Assembly (NCBI RefSeq): GCF_032854445.1
Contig: NC_088303.1
Coordinates: 11,539,501 to 11,603,500, forward strand
From: Liolophura sinensis
Lineage: Eukaryota > Mollusca > Polyplacophora > Chitonida > Chitonidae
Length of the DNA stretch: 64,000 nucleotides
Reading direction: 5' to 3'
Shown here: positions 13,269 to 23,510 of the stretch, in pieces
How positions within the stretch are numbered: the first letter of the stretch is position 1
How the letters are laid out: each line of letters starts with the position of its first letter
The notes under the pieces: generated by a model
Told to the model about the DNA's origin: nothing
The model's input: only the letters and a program-made list of their open reading frames with translations
The model's database searches: none
Made by a program: the position numbers and the translations under genes

Positions 13269-15859
13269 ATGACACTTGGTCAGGGAGAGGAAAGCATGTC
13301 CCAGTCAGGCCAACAACAACAACAGGTGCAGCAGCAAGCATCCGGAAATTCATCACAGCCTGCTGAACCCAAGACCGCTGGCGTACCTCTCAGCGACTTT
13401 GTGTTACAGCTGGAGGATTATGCACCAACGGTAAGAAAAGAGCAAAGCCTTCGTGGATTAAGACTTATTCTCGAAAACAAGGATATGGAGATTAAAGTAT
13501 ACATGAAACGCTTTGGTTTTATTTGTCAATGTGAAGATTACATGTGTAAAAACATATAACAGTACAAACAAATTTTTCAACTTTGGGGGTGAAAATGGCT
13601 TCAAAGTACAGTTTTTTAACGCCCCAGCAGTCAGTCCGGAAATTAAGTAGCTTTCAGCGTTGACGTCAGCGATGATCCCTGTTTAAAAAGAACTCTGTTG
13701 GGGACAGACTGAATGGGTCTGGCCAAACGGGAGTGGATGTGTGGGGAACAGACCGAATTGTGTCGGGTGTTGGGGTGCGGAAGGGGTGCTAAGCTGGCCT
13801 GAAGGAGCTATGCAGTATCTGTGTACATGTCACCTTACCCACACTGTAGCGAAAACGGTTCACTGGCGCGGCACTTTGTGAGTGTTCACTGAGTTCTGAG
13901 CAAGATCAACGATGACATAATTTCTGAAAAAATCTGACGGTACACGGAAAATATGCATAATGTAGAGTGGTAATTAAAAGGTATAAAAATTCCCCCTAGA
14001 TGGAAGTCATTTATCAAAAATTTCCAGGGCATAATTTTCTTCATTTGGCATAGAAAAATTATCTTTGTTTTTCAGTTCCTTTTCACGAATCCTTTAACAT
14101 TATGAATTAGGAAGCATATCGATGTGTAGAAGTTTGGTGGTGTTACTTGCCACTAACTAAACAAAATTTGGTAGAGGATGTGAGGAATATCTTCAACTGC
14201 TGAATATAGGTGACAAAAGTTAAAAGAAACAAGACCATAGTAGTTTGTATTCAGTGAGGTTTCATGTTGTGATATGCACTTTGGTCGTGATATTGAAAAT
14301 TTGTCAGTAAAATATCAGCTATTTCATGAAGAATGTTAGGTAGGCATTTTCTGAAATATGTGTTTCTTTTCATTAATTCAAAAATTTTCTTTTCTTTTAT
14401 TTCTGTCAGATTCCAGATTCTGTAACGGCATTTTATCTGAACAGATCTGGATTTGAAGCAACAGACCCAAGAATGTAAGAATATTATGAATAAATTACTG
14501 TGTAGTATTACAAAACTAGAAATAGACATTTATATATTAGCAATTTTTCGTTCATTTTTACATCAAGCAATTCACAGAAGTTCATTGTAAATTTTCAGAG
14601 TTGAGCATATATTTATTTGTTTTCCTCATGTGATGGCTACTTGGAAACACTGCGCTACAGTGTTCAACATCATGCAATCAAGAGATAAATTTGTATTTTT
14701 CAGCGTCCGCCTTGTGTCACTGGCAGCTCAGAAGTTTGTTTCTGATATTGCTAATGATGCACTCCAGCATTGTAAGATGAAAGCTTCAGGGCAAAGCTCC
14801 AAGAAACAAGGAAAGGTAAAGCAATGACTAGGTGTTAACTGATATCATCTTTTGTAATGAAATAATCTTGTGTAAGCATCATACTTATTATTCTTGTACC
14901 CCAGCCCTTGGGATACTACAGTGTTTACTCTTGTACCTATATTAGTAGGGAGTGGGCCTTGGCTGAGTGGATATAGGAGCTTTCCTTTCAGTTGCTGGAA
15001 TTACCCAGGGAATTTGTAGATTGTCTTGCTCTCACTGCTTGTGGAGCCTTGGGGACAGTAGGCGTTGGCCATTTGTGCAGTCTGAAGTTTGTTAAGGACC
15101 AATTAGGACCACAGTATGGTGTGCATATCTGTGAGAAAGTTTGTCAGCAGCTTCATGTGAAAAGGTTAACAGTTCCCTCCACCTAAAGTAATTTGGACAA
15201 AAACTGTGCAATTTGTTGTTCATTCTTGCCTATGCATTGACAGATGTGTGCATGAACTGGTATCTTTGCACCAGTACACATGTAGTAGTGGTCAATCTGC
15301 ATGGTTATCTTGAAGGACAGTGGCCTTACAGGATCTATGAAATGCTTGGATTTACTTCTAATTTTGGAGTATAGGATGTGGCCTAGCATAAAAGTAGACA
15401 AAACGTTCTCAGGTTTTTCCCTGGAACATAAAATGACTTTAAACTGCAGTTTCCCTGAGGCCCCAGCAGTCATTAAGTAGATTGCTAGGGTGACATCCAT
15501 GGTGATGTTACGGGAGATCCCGAATTGAGAGAGCTAAGCTTGTCCTGCATCCCAGAATGCTCATTGATGATGTCATTTCTGAATATTCCCGACCAGTGAC
15601 GGATAAAATATAGGGGTTATTAGGAAATATAACATGAAAAAATAATTCATAGTTTTTTGACATATCTTTCTTTATTTTGCTTAAAACCATACTCTTCATT
15701 TTATTGTAACTTTGCATGTAACCTTTGAGAGAAAGTTTTTGAAAGCAATATCTGATGTTATGTTTACAGGACAAGAAGCTCACTCTGACCATGGAGGATC
15801 TGTCCCCAGCCTTAGCCGAGTATGGGATTAATGTCAAGAAGCCCTATTACTTCACATAG
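13269..15859 (+). CDS. TAF10: TAF10, TFIID/SAGA histone-fold subunit
   Basis: Coding exons are 13269-13430, 14410-14474, 14704-14815 and 15770-15859 (phases 0, 2, 0; 429 nt, 142 aa). The protein has a short Gln/Ser-rich N-terminus (residues 1-38), then the conserved TAF10 histone-fold region beginning '[15 protein letters not shown]', '[21 protein letters not shown]' split across exons 1-2, and '[20 protein letters not shown]' in exon 3. It ends with '[15 protein letters not shown]' and 'NVKKPYYFT', matching the end of animal TAF10. In the known family this subunit pairs through its histone fold with TAF3, TAF8 or SUPT7L inside TFIID and SAGA. It is shorter than human TAF10 only in the disordered N-terminus. 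I placed the start at Met 13269, just after a splice-acceptor-like tract ending at 13241; an upstream untranslated exon is likely. Every splice junction is canonical GT-AG. Confidence 0.95.
13570..14060 (+). repeat. Dispersed repeat copy A in TAF10 intron 1
   Basis: It shares ordered blocks with 15390-15690: 'ccccagcagtca', 'attaagtag', 'gctaagct', and 'gatgacataatttctgaa' against 'gatgatgtcatttctgaa', then 'acggaaaatat' against 'acggataaaatat'. The order is the same but the spacing differs, so these are two diverged insertions of one interspersed element, not a local tandem duplication. Confidence 0.5.
15390..15690 (+). repeat. Dispersed repeat copy B in TAF10 intron 3
   Basis: Second copy of the element seen at 13570-14060, with the same block order and orientation. 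It sits immediately upstream of the final coding exon of TAF10 without disturbing the acceptor at 15768-15769. The family is not one I recognise. Confidence 0.5.
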
Positions 15860-16054
15860 TCGTCACTCCAGCAAAATTCACTTGTTTCTGTTCCATTCAT
15901 CTGTGTCTCTATCATCATTATTCATGTAGAATCATATCCCATAGCTCAATATGCCCATAACTTTTTATTAAACGGTGTATATTTACCACTAGTTTCTTTG
16001 TCGGTGAAAATGTTTCAAGCTGTTAGTCATGTTCATGCTGGTCATGTGTCTTGT

Positions 16055-16073
16055 AATAAATTTTGTGAATAAA
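16055..16073 (+). terminator. TAF10 polyadenylation signals
   Basis: Two AATAAA hexamers occur at 16055-16060 and 16068-16073, about 200 nt after the TAF10 stop codon, followed by GT-rich sequence near 16090-16120. This is the expected arrangement for 3' end formation. Confidence 0.6.
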
Positions 16074-16900
16074 TGAAATGGATAAGGTGGCCTTATGTAA
16101 TGTCTTTGTATACTCTTTGTTTCTGTTATGCCAATCTTTTCCATTGGTGGTTTAGTTAGGAGCTTTGTTTGATCGCAGTGCTAAGGGGAAATAACTCTGT
16201 GTTTTCATGTAAACTATAAGTCTGGCTTGGCTATTCAAGGACATTAAATAAATTTTTGCTGAAGCTTTTGTGTGAAACTTTGAAACAGGTACTTGAAAAA
16301 GCTTTTTTCAGTTTTCATCCAGTAATAAACTTGAACTATTCTTGTGTGAACTGTAGAGAGACAACTAAATTCATGGAACCACGGTATGCGTGAAGAAAGA
16401 AAATTAATAAATTGATAAATGTACTGACTTCCATGTGTACTGTGATTTTTGTTTGCCAAGGATAGTGGATGATCACATTTATTAGTTATTCCTTATAAAT
16501 GTTGTAGACATTAGACATACTGGCTTGATGTTATAATTATCATTAAAATGTGGCTGTGGTGCATTAAGTGGGCAAGTGTCAGCACTAAGACTTGGTGTCC
16601 TTTCCTTTGTCAAGACATCTGAAGACCTTAAAACAGTAAATCATAGAGGCTATTTCCCTGCCATGATGCCCAGCATGAGAGAATAGGCCAAGCACTGCTC
16701 AGTTCAATGTCTGTACACTGTGACTGGGTCTTTGGTGTCTTCAGCAATATGTCACACTGAGGCAGCACTTCAAACATTAGCAGTGGGACTGGCCAGATAT
16801 AAGGAGATATTGTTCCGTAATCAAAGAAATAATGTTAAAACATGTTAAACCCCTGGCCTGGTGACAAGATCATGTATCTGTAAAGAATATCTCATCCTGC
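16074..16900. other. Non-coding stretch downstream of TAF10
   Basis: No exon, SINE tail or tandem repeat was recognised between the TAF10 poly(A) signals and the minisatellites that start near 16905. Confidence 0.5.
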
Positions 16901-16904
16901 TGTA

Positions 16905-17045
16905 AGGTTTAAGGATCTCTTGTTTTGGTGTCAGGATTATGTAACTGTTCTGGATATCTTGTGCTGGTGTCAGGATTATCTAACTGTTTTGGATATTTTT
17001 TCAGGTGTCAGGATTGTGTAACTACTCTGGTTATCTTGTTCTGGT
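16905..17045. repeat. Short minisatellite, about 39-bp unit
   Basis: Three to four units of the type 'ggtgtcaggattatgtaac' followed by 'tgttctggatatcttgt'. The array abuts the SINE at 17040 and shares the 'ctggtgtca' motif with the 45-bp array further on, which may point to a common origin. Confidence 0.65.
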
Positions 17046-17245
17046 GGGAGCCTCCCACCAATGTGATTGCTGTGTGTTCAAGTCCAGCTTATGCTGGCTT
17101 CATGTCTGGTCTTATGTGGGAAGGTCTGCCAATAACCTGCGGATGGCCCTGCCCGGTTTCCTCCCACCATGATGCCGGTCACCGTCATATAAATGAAATA
17201 TTCTTGAGTACGGCATAAAACACCAATTAAATAAATAAAGAAATA
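17040..17245 (+). repeat. SINE (AAATA-tail family), near full length
   Basis: Contains the family blocks in order: 'ctcccaccaatgtgattgct', 'gttcaagtccagc' (B-box-like), 'gggaaggtctgcc', 'gcccggtttcctcccacca', 'gaaatattcttgagtacgg', then the 'aacaccaattaaataaataa' tail. The tRNA-like 5' end is truncated. Confidence 0.8.
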
Positions 17246-17414
17246 AATCTTGTTCTAATATCAGGATAATGGAACTGTTCTGGTGGAAGGACTTTGTAGC
17301 AATTGTGAATATTTTATGTTGGATATACAAATTTAGCACCATGGTAGGTGTGCTGGGTCTTTGATGCTGGCCTCCTCTGGTCATCACAGTGCCTGGATCA
17401 CAAAGCAATCAACC

Positions 17415-19135
17415 AGGTTGGCCTGGTGTCACAACAGCATATTCTGCCTAAGTTCTGTGGCATATGCCTGGTGTCACAACAGTGTACTCTGCCTAGGTTG
17501 TGTGGCATATGCCTGGTGTCACAACAGGGTACTCTGCCTAGGTTGTGTGGCATGTGTCTGGTGTCACAACAGCGTGCTCTACTTAGGTTGTGTGGCATGT
17601 GCCTGGTGTCACAACAGCATACTCTGCATAGGTTGTTTGGCGTGTGCCTGGTGTCTCAACAGCATGCTCTACTTAGGTTGTGTGGCATGTGCCTGGTGTC
17701 TCAACAGCGTGCTCTACTTAGGTTGTGTGGCATGTGCCTGGTGTCACAACAGCATACTCTGCATAGGTTGTTTGGCGTGTGCCTGGTGTCTCAACAGCGT
17801 ACTCTGCCTAGGTTGTGTGGCGTGTACCTGGTGTCACAACAGCGTACTCTGCCTAGGTTGTGTGGTATGTGCCTGGTGTCACAACAGCATACTCTGCCTA
17901 GGTTGTCTGGCATGTGTTTGGTGTCACAACAGTTTACTCTACTTAGGTTGTTTGGCATGTGCCTGGTGTCACAACAGTGTACTCTGCCTTGGTTATGTGG
18001 CATGTGCCTGGTGTCACAACAGCATTCTCTGCCTAGGTTGTGTGGCATGTGCCTGGTGTCACAAAAAACATACTCTGCCTAGGTTGTGTGGCATGTGCCT
18101 GGTGTCACAACAGCGTACTCTGCCCAGGTTGTGTGCCATGTGTCTGGTGTCAGAACAGCGTACTCTGCCTAGGTTGTGTGGTGTGTGCCTCATGTCACAA
18201 CAGCGTACTCTGCCTAGGTTGTGTGGCGTGTGCCTGGTGTTACAATAGCATACTCTGCCCAGGTTGTGTGGCATGTGCGTGGTGTCACAACAGCATACTC
18301 TGCCTAGGTTGTGTGCCATGTGTCTGGTGTCACAACAGTGTACTCTGCCCAGGTTGTGTGGCGTGTGCCTGGTGTTACAAGAGCGTACTCTGCCTAGGTT
18401 GTGTGGTATGTGCCTGGTGTCACAACAGCGTACTCTGCCTAGGTTGTGTGGCATGTGCCTTGTGTTACAAGAGCATGCTCTGCCTAGGTTATGTGGCATG
18501 TGCCTGGTGTCACAACAGCATACTCTGCCCAGGTTGTGTGGCCTAGATACCTGGTGTTACAAGAGCGTACTCTGCCTAGGTTGTGTGGTATGTGCCTGGT
18601 GTCACAACAGCGTACTCTGCCTAGGTTGTGTGGTATGTGCCTGGTGTCACAACAGTGTACTCTGCCTAGCTTGTGTGGCATGTGCCTTGTGTTACAACAG
18701 CGTACTCTGCCTAGGTTGTGTGGTATGTGCCTGGTGTCACAACAGCATACTCTGCCTAGGTTTTGTGACATGTGCCTTGTGTTACAACAGCGTACTCTGC
18801 CTAGGTTGTGTGGTATGTGCCTGGTGTCACAACAGCGTGCTCTGCCCAGGTTATGTGGCATGTGCCTGGTGTCATAACAGCGTACTCTGCCCAGGTTGTG
18901 TGGCCTAGATACCTGGTGTCAAAGCAGCAAACTCTGCCCAGGTCATGTGGCCTAGATACCTGGTGTCACAACAGTGTACTTTGCCTAGGTTGTGTGGCAT
19001 AGATACCAGGTGTCACAACAGCATACTCTGCCTAGGTTGTGTGGTATATGCCTGGTGTCACAACATTGTACTCTGCCGAGGTTGTGTGGCGTGTGCCTGG
19101 TGTCACAACAGCGTATTCTGCCTAGGTTGTATTTT
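17415..19135. repeat. 45-bp minisatellite, about 38 copies
   Basis: The unit is 'cctggtgtcacaacagc', 'atactctgccta', 'ggttgtgtggcatgtg', summing to 45 bp. Because 45 is a multiple of 3, open frames run for hundreds of codons on both strands (295 aa on the plus strand from 17361, for example), with a 15-residue Cys-rich repeat on plus and another on minus. No start context, splice pattern or family homology supports translation. Subvariants (cata/cgta, gccta/gccca) alternate in blocks, and 'gcctagataccTGG' units cluster near 18540 and 18900-19010. Confidence 0.9.
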
Positions 19136-19189
19136 ATGTTTTATGTTATGTAGCACAGTTTGCTGTCAGAAATTCCCACCTATGGGCCG

Positions 19190-19310
19190 AAGAGGAGCCA
19201 GCATGAGATGGACTTGAACTCACAGGGACCACATTGGTGAGAGGTTTCTGCAATGAGTGATTGCGCCGAGTTGGCACGCTAACCACTATGGCCACGGAAG
19301 GTCCAAATAG
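19190..19310 (-). repeat. tRNA-like SINE head, reversed
   Basis: Read on the minus strand, it has an A-box-like 'tggccatagtggttagcgtg' and then a B-box-like 'gagttcaagtccatc'. This is the tRNA-derived part of a SINE. The body and tail are not obvious next to it. Confidence 0.55.
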
Positions 19311-20094
19311 TATCATATATTTTGATCCACTTTTTATAACTTAAAAAAAAAAAAGCATAAAACAAAAACAATCAATTAGGCGTACAATAATTGAAGCAGA
19401 TTATCTCACTGATCTAGCTCAGAGGCGTAGTTGAAACCCCCAACTTTTGTCCCTTTCTTGACAAAACAATTTTCAGCTCTAATAATGCAATAAGTCAACT
19501 ACTGATATATAAATGTAAGATAGTCTTGTAGTCTTGTAGTGATAATAATTGAAGGTATTTATAGTCGTGGAGTTTCCGTTGTTTCGTTGCATATTGGTGA
19601 AGTATTTTGATAAAACCCACATTCTGGCTCTCCAAGACTCTATTGTGTGATAACATGCCTGTGAGGAGAGTACTGTCAAATGGCGGCAAATGGTGAGAAA
19701 GCTGGTAATTCGACGTTCTTACGTGCTTGACAGTCCTCTCTAGCCGATTTCGAAAGAATCGGGAGGCGTGTCTTGACATCTGAATGTCAGTGTGGTAAGA
19801 CTACTACTTATACTACCCGTAAATCTTTGACATTTCCTCTGCACACGCAGACGCGCCGTTCCTACCAACGCTGTTGTTGTTGTTTGAAAACTATTTATGT
19901 GTTCACGTCATGAGTAGAGCAAACCGAACTGGCCCTCGTATCGATCATACAGGCCCGGTCATGTACTAGTATGTGTACTGTATATGTAAAGAAGGACAAG
20001 ATCGGAAACTATGTTTTACCGATTTTAGAAATAAGGCATTTCTTGGTTAGCTTCACACTGTCTCCTCTCAACCTCGAGGTGTTCAGCGAATTAT

Positions 20095-21735
20095 CCACAG
20101 TGTGGAAAGAATCCATCAGCGCGTCAGCATGTAGATTAATGATTTATCTGAACACAGCGCCATTGTCATCTGTCTATTCTATCTATTCTTTCCTATAATA
20201 GTACGTGATATTAGCCCCAGGTTGCTACTTCAACTCCTTTCTGTACGTATATTGGACTGGTATCGTAGCCACAGGGGCAGCAAGTATTAAGGCATACACC
20301 CATTCATGCCATGTGCAACAAGTCCTTTCTGAACAAGGGCTGTGGTCCATCAGGTATAAAGTTTGGCTCTTACCTTTCAGCTCGCCTACACACGCATCAT
20401 TCCACACATTTTCCACTTGGTAATGGCACACCAGCCCAGTATTCACGACATGGCAAACCATTTCTAAACAAGGCGTCCATTACAGTTTAATGCACATGCA
20501 CCATCTAGGAATGATAACTTTTTCAAGACCCATAACTGTGGTGAAGGCAAAATGGCTGCTGCTTTAGCGATTACTGTGAGGTGAATTTGGGTCTCGTGTG
20601 TCCTTAACAAATGGAATATGGGATGTTGCGTGTGTGGAAGAGCTGAGAGGCAAGGACCAAAGTCAACACCAGTTTTGAACCGCAGCCGTTATTTAGAAAG
20701 GACTCAGCAAACATGGCGTGAATCGATGTATGGTTTACCATAATTGGTTATGGCTATAATACCCCCAGCAGGCTATAAAGAGCGGAGTTGAAGTAGCCAG
20801 GGCCTAAACCAGCCCTTCTCAGCGTTCGATTACCGAACGCTGCTGTTCCCTTGAAACAGCCCGAATTCATTATGAGACTCGGAGTGTCTACTTAATCCCT
20901 AGGCTTCGGCCAGCCATGCTAGCCATTCCAAATTAGTTTTGGTGAATATAATTTCTATGTGGCGAAAGCTAATTGGCGTCCCTTCGCCACAGTGGCGAAA
21001 GCAACGGATGCCTTTCAACTTCAGTTCGGTAGAAAGTTCGTAAATTTACTCAAATTTAATGTTGGATCCAGAATCAAGAAGGAATATTTGACTTCAGTGT
21101 GAAAGAACTTGGTTATGAAAAGAACAAAGTTTATAAAGAGCAATTAAAATCGACGATGAATGCCCTGAAGCAGTTGACGAAAATTGGGCCTGCGATAATT
21201 CAGTTAGCATTCAGATTATGGGGGCGGGGAATTACTTTCAATTTAATTTCACAAAAAAGAAAAAAAAAATGCCAACCGACAGACCCGACTTCAAAAACAA
21301 GGTTTGCTACCTGCAACAAACAACTTTTTAATGATGGCCTGAGGTATTTATGATACAGTGTGATGATCAGATGCACATGTCATCCGGGATGGCAGAGTTC
21401 TCCACATACCAGTAAATACAAGCCATCCTTAGACTGAATTTTCAGGGTAGGTGTGCAAGTGGGGTGGAGGTCAACAGTAGGAACTGAGGCCCTTAAAAAT
21501 ATATGAAAATTGAAATATTCAACAATGAGGTGCCCTTGACAGGTGGTTCCACCCCCTGCCCTTCTGAGGCCAGATTAGGCCCTGGTAGCCACCTGGGGCT
21601 AATGTGATATATGGGATAGAGTAGAGGGAACAGAATGACCCTGTGTTCAGATAAATCACTAATCTACTGCTGATGCTTTGATGGCTTCTGTCCACATTGT
21701 GGATAGTTTCAACAAACTTTGGCTGCATGACAGTC
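20095..21735. repeat. Inverted pair of related segments
   Basis: Plus-strand 20120-20230 ('gtagattaatgatttatctg', 'aacacag', 'ttagccccaggt') is matched in reverse complement by 21580-21700. The arms are each about 110-140 bp and diverged, with about 1.3 kb between them. They may be ends of a degenerate transposon or two independent insertions in opposite orientation. Confidence 0.45.
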
Positions 21736-22014
21736 ACATGTACATGAGTCTAAAACTAACCCATATATATGAGGAATACTTTATTTCTAAAATCGATAAA
21801 AACTTGTTTTCCAACCTTGTCCTTTATATATACAGCACATGCACATAGTCATGACAGTACTAGTATGACTGGGCCTGTGTGCAGACTTCACCTATTACCT
21901 TATTGATGCACAACCAAACACTGAATATACACCTAGATTTGACACCTGATCTGAAGTAACTCTCATTTCTTGCAATGCAATTCCTAGGGTTACAGTTAGT
22001 CCCAAGATTTCTCT

Positions 22015-22403
22015 GAGGTTAGATTTGGCAATTTTTGTTTGGCTACGGATGGCCCCAAACCATCGTCAGAGCGCCCTCCACTTGAAAACCTGATGCAGGT
22101 ACCTGCCTTTGTCAAATATGTCAAGGCTGTCAGTACACCTGTTCGCTTAGGGCATCCTGATGGAATCTCGGACCCACGTGGCCTAGGAAATAACTGATCG
22201 ACATGGTGCTTGTGATACATTGACAGACAAGAAGATAAGGAACACAAGTGTCTGCAAACTTCAGGTGGTGGATATATATTTAATTTGTAATTGTTTGTCT
22301 CAAACACCGTGACAAACTGCAATGGCAACTGCAAATGGAGGGTGCTCTGACGTTGGTTTGGGGTATCCTTGGCCAGACAAAATTTTGCCAAACCTAATGT
22401 CAA
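22015..22403. mobile_element. MITE-like element with about 65-bp terminal inverted repeats
   Basis: The left end (about 22016-22085) has 'gaggttagatttggc', 'tttggctacggatggcccca' and 'cgtcagagcgccctcca'. The right end (about 22336-22403) has the inverse: 'gagggtgctctgacg', 'ggtttggggtatccttggcc', 'ttttgccaaacctaatg'. There is no transposase frame inside. A diverged copy of the right half occurs at 46838-46960, so this is a repeat family and not a chance palindrome. Confidence 0.65.
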
Positions 22404-23510
22404 AGCAGTCTTAGACTAGGTGACAGTGTGAAACAGCCCCAAAAAGCAGAATTATGGTAACATTTCCTGTTTGTTCACACACACATTAAATAGTCTCTAG
22501 CATTAATCCACATGTTCTAACCACATGGTTCTATAAATGAACTAACCTGGCCTGATCAGAAATAGTCTTTGGTAATTACACAGGTAATTAGTCTGCTGCA
22601 ATGTCGATCTGGTTGTCTTACTCAAATGGTCGATGTTGCCACTCAAAATATCATTCAAGGGGGATAATCCCCGGACTTGATCATTCATCTGCCAGCAGTT
22701 AGGATGATAAAGGTCATGACCACAAGGTCATCCTCGTAAAAGCCCACCATTGAGCTCATTAAGTGTCTTATTAACTGCCAGGCTAGAAACTTGGAAAATG
22801 TTTTCATGAACAAATATGTCATGGACCCTTTTGGTTTCTCTTGGCAACTGTTACAACTGCGTTATTCGAATGAATGTTATCCCACTGCGCAACTTTACGG
22901 ATTCTCTGCATCCAATAAAATACAGTTTGTGTATTAAGCCTTCCACATAGAATGTCTGTCATACCTTTGAGATTCTCAAAACATTTTTTTTTTTCCCTGC
23001 TGCTTGCAGTACTTCTCGGTGGAATAAATATAAAAATGAAATATAAATGGTTAAATATTGCAGTAGATTTTGTTGGGGTTACATTTGAAAACATCTTGCT
23101 ACTTCTCTAGGTGTTTAAGGTTACACGTTGAGGACGTAGATTTTTGTTACTATCAATGTACATGTACTAAATTTATCAACATCATCCTAAAAATATATAT
23201 ATCCCATAACTTGGACATGGTACAATGCCATACCACCACATGCAGCTTGCACTTTTGTCTACATCATATCAAAAAATTAGTGTAGCATGACGATCATTTT
23301 TGAGCTGTGGATACCGGAAGTGAAGTAATAGGGTTCTGTTACCTTGGTTACCTCCACAGGGATAGGAAATAACACTGGCAAAAAAAAATTTCAGTTCTAT
23401 GCAAAACAGAAAAAAAACTTTTGATATATTTTAATTAGGTGCAAATTAACAGTGCACTAACATAATTAAGTATGCCTCTGATTTTGTTTTAGCATCAACC
23501 GTTACAAAAG

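Larger units (their letters stand above)
19311..23492. other. Non-coding stretch between minisatellite and UIMC1
   Basis: No coding exon was recognised. It holds an inverted pair of related segments (20095-20240 and 21575-21735) and a MITE-like element at 22015-22403. The untranslated first exon and promoter of UIMC1 probably lie somewhere here, since the first coding exon is preceded by a splice acceptor, but I could not locate them. Confidence 0.5.

Noticed and set aside
17361-18248. Long Cys-rich open frame (295 codons) and minus-strand partners
   Set aside because: It is the direct reading of a 45-bp tandem repeat, with frames equally open on both strands and no splice or domain support.
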